NCBI GenBank assembly: GCA_021186555.1 | Contig: JAJKFL010000005.1 | Span: forward strand, 41,907,635-41,971,634 | Origin: Reticulitermes speratus | Taxonomy: Eukaryota > Arthropoda > Insecta > Blattodea > Rhinotermitidae | Direction: 5' to 3' | DNA: 64,000 nt | The notes under the pieces: model-generated | Seen by the model: only the letters and a program-made list of their open reading frames with translations | Database searches by the model: none | What the model was told of the DNA's origin: nothing | Shown here: in pieces, positions 56,716 to 64,000 of the stretch | How the letters are laid out: each line of letters starts with the position of its first letter | Position numbering within the stretch: position 1 is the stretch's first letter | Program-made: the position numbers and the translations under genes

Positions 56716-56883
56716 CAGTGAAACCTGCCTATAATGGAACCATGAGGGACCAGATTTTTTCCGTTGAAAGCAGGTTCCCCTTAATACATGTACTTGAAGT
56801 TGAAGATTCTCGGGAATGTGAAAGTTTTCAGTTAAAGACAGGATTCCGTTGTATCCAGGTTTCGTTTAAGACAGGTTTTACTG
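56716..56883. mobile_element. 168-bp MITE-like element
   Basis: Ends CAGTGAAACCTGCCTATAAT and (complement) CAGTAAAACCTGTCTTAAAC are inverted relatives. CAGGTT/AAGACAGG motifs recur inside. No clear duplication was found. A hAT-like origin is a guess from the CAGTG end. Confidence 0.5.
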
Positions 56884-56989
56884 ATTAGGTTTGCCAGTGA
56901 AATACGTAATGACATCCAGTTATGCTTTCTGCAGACCTTGCAAACTCAAATTATAAATATCCTCAAACATAAGTGGTATATGTAACTAC

Positions 56990-57170
56990 GTTAAAGTTGT
57001 CCCTGTCCACGCAATGAAGGCGTATAGAGGCAGTAGAAGTATAACTCCACTCATTCTGGTGCTCGGCCCTAGATGGATATGAGTGGTCAACATCACGCCT
57101 CAGCCGCTTTACTTCAGGAAAGGAACTGTGGTACTCGTTGAATAGGCTGGGTGGGCCTGGACTCTCTTCT
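56990..57170 (-). repeat. SINE family F, body
   Basis: GTTGTCCCTGTCCACGCAATGAAGG, GGTGCTCGGCCCTAGATGG, GTGGTCAACATCACGCCTCAGC and GTACTCGTTGAATAGGCTGG match the other family F copies. Confidence 0.65.
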
Positions 57171-57749
57171 TACTATTCACAGTTGAAATTTCTCCAGTCC
57201 ACATTGGTACACTACCATAAACAATACCTCTCATATCCGAACACAGTCAAATATCGTCTATAGTAGACGATGTTCCTCCAGAGCTTGTCGGGAACTAATT
57301 TAGCTAAACGTTCAAATATTATGGCCCATTTCCATCCTCTCCAAAGTTGATAGGGAGAGGAGCTGGTATTTTCACCAGGTGGCTCTGTTCACAGCAGGGA
57401 CATTCACCCATATATAATGTCCCTAACTTTTGAACACCTATACACGATAGAAACGGAAGCATGTGACGCCAAAAACTTTCGAAATTATACGCATCTTTTG
57501 TTTAAAATAATTTACATACAGGCCTGTTTGTGTAGTAAAAGCGCTTAGATTTAAAAGCAAGAAGTTTTGTGTGCTTCTGACTAAAACAGTATGGATGCAT
57601 GATTTATCATTTTTGCTGTTGAAAATTTGAAGGCAGTTTAAAGTAAAAAAAATCTCCGGCATATGAAGTTACTTTTAAAATTCGTTTTGTACACTCGAAG
57701 CATCTGTTTGAGTCACACAGTTTGTGGGTGTATTTTGAATTAGTATCTG
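57171..57749. other. Unassigned intronic sequence
   Basis: Nothing is recognised. Confidence 0.4.
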
Positions 57750-57758
57750 AAATTAACT

Positions 57759-58021
57759 GCCGATCCCATGACCGCGCGGTCTAAGGCGTAGGTCTGCGGC
57801 CGCTCGCTTACTGAGATTGTGAGTTCGAATCCCGCAGAGGACATGGATGTCTGTCTCTTGTGAGTGTTGTGTGTTGTCAGGTAGAGGTCTCTGCGACGGG
57901 CTGGTCCCTCGTCCAGAGGATTCCTACCGAGTGTGGTGTGTCTCAAAGTCTGATCGTGAAGCCTCGAACAATGAGGCGGCCTAGGCCCCCAAGGGGCTGT
58001 CAAGTCATAAAAAAAAATCTT
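57759..58021 (+). repeat. SINE family C, full length with TSD
   Basis: CGATCCCATGACCGCGCGGTC and GTGAGTTCGAATCCCGCAG (B box), a body GATGTCTGTCTCTTGTGAG...GGTCCCTCGTCCAGAGGATT...GCCTCGAACAATGAGGCGGC, and a short A-rich tail. The duplication AAATTAACT is at 57750-57758 and 58022-58030. This is the reference copy for the family in this window. Confidence 0.88.
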
Positions 58022-58030
58022 AAATTAACT

Positions 58031-59830
58031 TGCCCATTAATTTCGTCTTATCCGTCAGCCTGTAAATAATGATGTAGCGGTTTGGATTAAACTTTGTATA
58101 TTCCACCAGAGTCTTACATTCATTTATCCTCCTCCCTTTACGTCTTTCCCCTAAAGACCAAGTATTCTCCTTAGCATAATATTGTCAGCCATTTTACAGT
58201 CTGTTGAAAGAAATTCTGTATTACCAAAGCACAATGAATTTGTCAGTTTTGCTTGATTCGCCTTTACTATTGTGAACCTTTCATTTTCAGTCTGTGCAGT
58301 ACTTATAACTGAAAGACATTTTTACCGTAATTGTCACGTATTTTTTCCAGTTGCAACTAGAGTAGTGTCTGAAAACGAAAACTCCTTCACAGTCTGTTGT
58401 TTACCTTAAATGAAAAAACTACGCTTCACCTCCATGGTCCTATGAAACAGCAAGTATAATCACAATTCTGTAAATGTTAGTCTGCACGTGTTTATTTAAG
58501 AGACAGCAAGGCATCTGCTTGTTTTGGCGCCCCGGGATGAATAATCGTAGTGATTAACCTTAACAGGTATTATGAAATTCCAAAATCACAATAATTTTTT
58601 GAATATCCTTTTCTTTGGCTGAATAATTTAAAATCTGTTGAGCGCAAAATTCAAATGTTTTCAATTAAAATATTGATTTTGCGACCTTTTGGACTCTGCC
58701 GCCCGGGGCGGCCGCACCATTCGCCCCCCCCCCCCCCCCGGTAACTATGCCCCTAGAGCAAGATGAACTATTCTGCAATGAATGGTAGTCAGCATTTCCG
58801 GAATTTCATCAGATGTTTACTTACTCGCGAATTATAACTGTAATTTTTTAGTGTTGCTTCCAAATTCTGAACTTCGTCAAATTTTCTCTGAGTGTTCAGT
58901 AGCTCTCGCTTATGATTGTGTCCTGCATTCTGGTGAGTTAGAAGAAGCAGTGACCCGATGATTAGGCACTTCTTGAACACAAGTCTGGGGTGGCACTGCT
59001 ACCAACCTCTTAAGTTTCGTATTTAGCTAATAACTCTGATATTTATTAATAACTACTGAAGTTTGTCACCCTTTTTTATTGATAGATTCCTTCCACAGTT
59101 GTGCAAATTCTTACTTATTCCATATACAGTATACGAGTATTACATAAGTTTATGGACATCAGAATGTAATCTTTTGCCTCCTGTCTGAATCACCTCTGCC
59201 AGTATTTGATCGATACCTGGCCACGTATACCTCTTCAACTTTTCACAATTCATTTCAGTTCAGCTGTTGACTTACGCATTTCTGTCTGCTTAATATCAAT
59301 CTCGCGTGCGTTAACAGTCGATTGTGTAACTTTTCAGTCCAGTCTCAGTTATGGACACCAGCTAGCAGGCGGCAATGTTCTTCAGTTACCTGATTTAATT
59401 CTAGATTGATATCATGTCTTCGGTGATTTGAGGCTTTCACAGTGGTGCTGCGTAGGGTGGTGTGTTGTGATGTGACACTGTATTTGTGAGTCATATTCCA
59501 GAATACTTGCATCGCTAATCTATAAAAATTTTAGTTTTACAGTTTATTTTTTATTCTTCATTTATTTAACGATGCTGTCTGTATATTGGGATGGCAGAAT
59601 GGTTGGTGGTTAGTGAACTAGAAAGCGTATGGAACAGTGATTAAATTAATTAAATGTGGTAGGAAATGTTCGGAACATAATACCCGGCATTTCCCCGGAA
59701 ACACTGAAAGAAACCACGATAAACCTGCTAGGTTAGCCGGTATACAGCCCGAAAATTGAACCTGGAACCTCCCGAACGAAAAACATCAGTGCTACACACT
59801 CAAGTGACTTGCTTTCGTTTAAAAGTTACT
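58031..59830. other. Unassigned intronic sequence
   Basis: GACCAAGTATTCTCCTTAGCA near 58155 resembles 32398. A poly-C tract is at about 58726-58739. No exon is seen. Confidence 0.4.
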
Positions 59831-59838
59831 GACTAGAG

Positions 59839-60202
59839 CAGTGTTTCCCAAACTGTAGTCCACGGAAATTTTATGGTGGTCCGTGGATGTTTCTTTCGAA
59901 TATAGCTTTTTTGAGCCACGTCCCGGTTCTTTGTATTTTCATCCAGCTCTGTTCTTATTTTGATGCTTTTTTAAATAGCTATTTCATATCTTTAAAGTAA
60001 TTTAGGAGGAAAATCTTCAAAACACCTCGACCCTCCAACAGACAAACTTGTATATTATGTTAGGGAATTGCTAAGTGATATGCGTAACCAAGTAACTACC
60101 TTTTCTTGAACATACCTAACTTAGGCACATAAATAAGATGATCCGCAGAACCAGGAAGGATTGTCCATGTGGCCCTAAAGGTCAAAATGTTAGGAAAGGC
60201 TG
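59839..60202. mobile_element. hAT-type MITE
   Basis: The left end CAGTGTTTCCCAAACTG and right end (complement) CAGCCTTTCCTAACATT are related. Flanks GACTAGAG (59831-59838) and AATTAGAG (60203-60210) match at six of eight positions, consistent with an eroded 8-bp duplication. Confidence 0.55.
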
Positions 60203-60223
60203 AATTAGAGTATTCCTAAAGTA

Positions 60224-60503
60224 AAGTAACGGCAAGGTAGTACCTATGCATGCCGTGAAGGCATATGGAGGAGTGGAGGTATTGCTCCTCTTATTCTTAC
60301 CCTCGGCATTAGATAGAGGTGAGTGGTCAACATTGCACCTCGGCCGCTTTATCCTCGACGAGAAACTCTCGGTACCCATTTAACGAGAGAGTGAGTGGAT
60401 GCTAAGGAAAAAAAAATCTCTTCTCTCTGTCAGGAATCGAACCAGATGTCTCTGTTAATTTTGTCACTTAGTCATTGTACCGACTGAGCTATCTCTGCTC
60501 CCC
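60224..60503 (-). repeat. SINE family F, with tRNA-like head
   Basis: The minus strand from 60503 reads GGGAGCAGAGATAGCTCAGT (A box) and CATCTGGTTCGATTCCTGAC (B box), then the body ending in GCCTTCACGGCATGC. This copy shows that the headless family F fragments elsewhere belong to a tRNA-derived SINE. Confidence 0.78.
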
Positions 60504-60529
60504 CAGGCGACGGTTAGCTGAGCTTGTGG

Positions 60530-60650
60530 CTTTGCTGGAGCAGAGTTGAGAATTTTGGTTGAAACCCCTGTTGAAAGGCGACCACTTGGAAGACCGCGCA
60601 AGTGTGAAGGGAATATTAAAAGATTAATCTTATGGAAATAGACTGTGAAG
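60530..60650 (-). repeat. Family G fragment
   Basis: The minus-strand peptide HLRGLPSGRLSTGVSTKILN parallels HLRLGLPSGLFSSGFPTKT of 27195-27525. Confidence 0.4.
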
Positions 60651-62390
60651 TGGGAAGCTGCATAGAACTTGCTTGGCATCGTCCTCAGTGCCGAAGTAAC
60701 ATTTTAGTTCCACTAACAGTGTTTATTTGTTTGTTTGTTACATAATGGTTAATTGTAATGCTTCCTATCGTGAGACAGGGATGTGACTTTCTTGTGACTT
60801 TCTTGTGACTTTCTTCCTCACAACTGAGTATGTATTAGGAACGGCTTATTAATTCAGACAACGCAGACTCGAATCAGGAACAGGAAACTGATAGTAAAAA
60901 TAAATCATGGTTTGAGTCTTCATATTCACGGTCCATACGTCACGAAGATAAAAACCAATGGCCACAAGAGAAACGTGACCAAACGAAACATTAAGCAGTG
61001 TGAGAAACGTAACGGGTTTTGTGTCTAAGCGAGACAAGAACAATGGCGTTCTGTCTTCGCAAAACAATGGCCGTGCAAAACAACACAAACAGATGAAACT
61101 CGCACTTCGCCTTCATTACCAACCTAACAATTCTGGGTATAGAATAAAATCTGCTTTTGTAACGTTAGTCTATTGTTAAATGAGTTTCTGTTCTCTTTAG
61201 TGTGTCATATAATTGATTCAGAAACACAGTCAGCATAATGAAATGCGTGAAAGACTGAGAGTGGCAAATAAATGTCTATATTTGCTGATGTCTATGGCTA
61301 TAGGATGGACGACTAATAGTCAGTTGTCGACCTCGTAAGGGATGTTTCTCCTTCACGTCACCTTCTGTCCGGTTCTGAAGCCCACCCTTCTTCTTGCGAA
61401 TAGACACCGAGGGATCTTTCCGGGGAACAAAATGATCAGGTCGTTATGTGACGAGTCGCGTGCTTCGATCAAGAGCCTCTTACGCCTTCATTACATGAAT
61501 CAGGCAAAGACAACTTAACTTCTGCAATTTACTTCTGCAGCATACAAACTCTCAAGACACCGCACAACTTTTAACTTCCAGACATCTCTGGAGTTCTCCT
61601 TTGTTTCTTCTAAGTTAAGATTAAGTACATGAATAGAGCTATGTTAATGTTGCTTGTAACTGAGCAGTGGCAATCATGAATAGCTTATTTATTTCGCATT
61701 AAAACCATTCAAACTTGTGAAATTAATCCCCATGTGATATCAGTTCGCTACTTGGATTAGAGACGCCGCTAAGACGGCAACAGTCAATCAGCTGGTCTGA
61801 AAATTCCTCGCCGTTTATGGAAACTGAAAATTCATCGGGGCATTCACAAGCGACACCGAGGATTTGTGTTAAGCGGTAATTCTGTCTGTATCCGGGAATT
61901 CCCAGTTAGAACCTCAGTCGGTATATCGACTACCGGAATGAGGACTTCCGCATTTCTTAGAGCCTCCAGGCAAATATTAGTATAGTACCTCAAAACAGGC
62001 CACGACCGCTTCCTTCAACATCCCTTCCAATTCATTCACTAATCGTACCATTCAACGTTGAATAGCCTGGACTACTGACATCTTTCTTAAATAAACAGTA
62101 AATACAGGGCAGGGGAAGCGCCACCGGTCCGGCCAATCGACGCACACGCAGGATTAACCTGTTGTGCACATTAAAAACTAAAAAGCAAACAACAGTCAAG
62201 ATAAGAGGTCAACTAATTACTCTACTCAAGATACGGATTTTTTGCTATAAGACTTTTTACTCAACCTTTAACTCAGCTTGTAATATTTACTTAGAAACTA
62301 GCATCCTAAAAATGCATAAAATACTACATTCATTGACACAACCTGCTATGTACATGAGATACTATCAATGTTACAATTTTATTGTAATAT
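60651..62390. other. Unassigned intronic sequence
   Basis: A triple direct repeat CTTGTGACTTT lies at 60788-60820. No other feature is supported. Confidence 0.4.
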
Positions 62391-62391
62391 A

Positions 62392-62781
62392 CAGGGTTAT
62401 TCAAAATGATTGTCGGGGTTTTAACAACTTGGCCACTTCGTTCTCCAGATGCAACCCCATGTCATTTCTTTGTATGGGGTTACGTCAAGGATCAGGTTTA
62501 TGTTCCTCCTCTTCCCGCAAGTATCCCGGAACTGAAGGTACGAATCAGAACCGCCATTGAAACCATCACCGCTGACATGCTAGAAAAAGTTTGGAACGAA
62601 CTCGATTATCGTGTTGATGTTTGTAGAATCACAAAGGGTGCACATATAGAGCACCTGTAAGGTATGTCACAAAAACTTGGAGTGTTGTTCTATTAAATAA
62701 AAAAATACATACGTATACTCCTATCTCAAGTGTATTGTGTATGACAAGTTGTTAAAACCCCGACAATCATTTTGAATAATC

Positions 62782-62784
<3 letters not shown>
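62392..62784 (+). mobile_element. Internally deleted Tc1/mariner-type transposon
   Basis: The ends CAGGGTTATTCAAAATGATT... and (complement) CAGGATTATTCAAAATGATT... match over about 40 bp (one difference), extending through GTCGGGGTTTTAACAACTTG. TA lies on both flanks. The right side is in a (TA)n tract. Only the end of the transposase is kept. Confidence 0.88.
62406..62660 (+). pseudogene. Tc1/mariner transposase C-terminal fragment fused to the TIR
   Basis: The 84-codon frame opens inside the left terminal repeat (MIVGVLTT) and continues as WPLRSPDATPCHFFVWGYVK and NELDYRVDVCRITKGAHIEH. The WPxRSPDxTPCDFFxWGYxK block carries the second catalytic Asp region of the DDE fold. The N-terminal DNA-binding part and first Asp are deleted. 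Confidence 0.82.

Positions 62785-62821
<37 letters not shown>
62785..62821. repeat. (TA)n microsatellite
   Basis: About 18 TA units directly adjoin the right end of the transposon at 62392-62784. Confidence 0.9.
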
Positions 62822-62824
<3 letters not shown>

Positions 62825-62878
62825 AATATTTGAGAGATATACAGTAATATTTTACCTGGTTTTTAAGGATTTGGAGAA

Positions 62879-62920
62879 AACACCTGATAATGATCGATAC
62901 CGATCGAAACATGTAGCGTT
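62879..62920 (+). ncRNA. Hammerhead-like motif with covarying stem II
   Basis: Stem I AACAC/GCGTT pairs at four of five positions. CTGATAA (G8 to A), extra T62891, stem II GATCG-atac-CGATC (perfect, unlike any other copy), GAA, the palindrome ACATGT and A17 at 62915. Probably inactive because of the G8 change. Confidence 0.6.
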
Positions 62921-62924
62921 AAAA

Positions 62925-63490
62925 AGAAATTAAAAAGTGTTGTATTAGACGGAATAGTGTGTATTTATATACCAGATACTGAACATGAGTAAGACATCTA
63001 GCAGCAGAAACCGTATAGCGGACACTGGCTTAAAGTTACTAACAGAGAATTGGGGCTGAGTAAAGGTTTGATTTTCAGACCGCTTTGGATGTAACGCCTG
63101 TAATGAAGGCAGCAGCCCCTAGACTGCATGACGTCACATCTCAGAAGGTAGTAATCTTCAGACTCATCATTTGTATTTTATCTTGTGTATATCAGCATAT
63201 TTTTGTCTTCCCATGATGTGCAAAGTTACTTCAAGTATTTTTTTTTCGATAAACGTAATTATTCATGTCTTCTTAAATAACTAGTAAATTAAGAAGTTCC
63301 TTTGATCCAGCAGAAGTTGATAGAAGTTTTATGTTTCTCATATAAGGTGTTTACACGTAAATATTGCCCTTCTCTTATCGTACAAAACCTCGTTGCGATA
63401 AACTTGAACTGCCCGTTCAATTGCATTTCATAAATGTTCAGCTGCTAAAGTAAACAAGGACAAAATAAGCCCTATGTCAATTACATTATA
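62925..63490. other. Unassigned intronic sequence
   Basis: Nothing is recognised. Confidence 0.4.
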
Positions 63491-63494
63491 CACT

Positions 63495-63660
63495 TCACTT
63501 CACTTAGTCGAACCTCTTCTACCAGTAGGTGCAGAGGGTTTACAAAGAGCTTGCCATCTCTCACAGTCTCGAGCTACAGCTCTTACTCCGTTCCATTCAA
63601 TTCCTCTTTCCATTAAATCTTCTATGTCCCTTCTTCCAAAGTCTGTCGCGGTCAGTTACA
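63495..63660 (-). mobile_element. LINE C-terminal fragment
   Basis: The minus strand reads ATDFGRRDIEDLMERGIEWN and RAVARDCERWQALCKPSAPT then GRRGSTK and a stop. This is the closing region of a non-LTR ORF2 (DLxxAG...xxxARDRxxWRxLCxPxxPxGRRGxTK). It differs from the LINE family at 46040. Confidence 0.55.
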
Positions 63661-63764
63661 TTATTATGGAAAAAAATTCTGACAATCAGGAATTTTATAG
63701 TAGCTTTAGTAATCTGTTTAATCAAACATGAAAATTTTATCCTCATGCACAATACAGAATAGGC

Positions 63765-63889
63765 TAGGGGAGTTCTACATCAGTTTTTGGCGGGAAAAGT
63801 TGAATTTAATTTTGAATCAATCAGAATTCCCATTTTACTCTTCAAAAATTTCAACTTTTCCGCCAAAAATTGATGCAGAAGTACCCTAA
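63765..63889. mobile_element. Fold-back MITE
   Basis: TAGGGGAGTTCTACATCAGT, TTTTGGCGGGAAAAGTTGA on the left and the complement of TCAACTTTTCCGCCAAAAAT, TGATGCAGAAGTACCCTA on the right form imperfect inverted repeats of about 40 bp, with TA at each end. Confidence 0.72.
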
Positions 63890-64000
63890 CGTACCTAATC
63901 ACACGTCTTTCTAAATCTGGAAAGCCGTGTAAAGCAGTTGCACGTAGTCAGAATGTCAAGTCTTTTTTTGCGTTGCTTGCTTTATACCAAAGACTTTCTA

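Larger units (their letters stand above)
40571..64000 (+). other. Downstream intron (start of), next exon not seen
   Basis: The donor at 40571 opens an intron with no matching Ig or fibronectin-type exon on the + strand in the remaining 23 kb. This region is therefore most likely intronic as well. Confidence 0.6.

Overview
This window is eukaryotic, almost certainly insect DNA: AT-rich, mostly non-coding, crowded with decayed transposable elements, with coding sequence only as short spliced exons. Several repeats (a tRNA-headed SINE whose antisense reading gives [16 protein letters not shown] peptides, and a LINE reading WRKLHNEEL/NIIxMIKSRR-like) are ones I associate with cockroach and termite genomes. 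A blattodean such as Periplaneta is my best guess. That assignment is recognition from memory, not something the sequence proves.

The only host gene I can support runs on the + strand. Exons at 9983-10126, 10430-10624 and 40310-40570 have good splice sites, and every junction is phase 1. They encode a C2-set-like immunoglobulin domain split over two exons, then a one-exon I-set domain. This is the middle of a cell-adhesion protein, and an Echinoid/Friend-of-Echinoid-type receptor is my favoured identity. The intron between exons 2 and 3 is 29.7 kb and holds much of the repeat content. The first exon(s), signal peptide, transmembrane segment and later exons were not found and probably lie outside.

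The most interesting layer is a dispersed set of at least 16 hammerhead-ribozyme-like motifs (CTGANGA, stem II, GAAAC). One follows a decayed Penelope-like retroelement with a remnant reverse transcriptase and GIY-YIG domain (4190-5990). Eight form inverted pairs at the ends of four fold-back elements (7742-8245, 21375-22235, 36895-37432, 43240-43445). Stem II is kept by covariation, stem I pairing is visible in several copies, and nearly all obey the NUH cleavage rule. Stem III is a short palindrome, and one extra nucleotide sits between the core and stem II in every copy.

Other content: six SINE families or heads (A-F), many with target-site duplications; LINE remnants (Jockey-like at 44105-44575; another family at 31516-31860, 41540-41830 and 46040-47200, the last split by a SINE); an internally deleted hAT element with an 8-bp duplication (55405-56164); an internally deleted Tc1/mariner-type element (62392-62784); MITEs and perfect hairpins (29822-29873, 21425-21507, 26699-26776); tetranucleotide arrays at 19220-19485 and 39048-39950; and a 19-bp minisatellite at 2322-2528. 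No rRNA, functional tRNA, CRISPR array or prokaryotic-style operon was seen.
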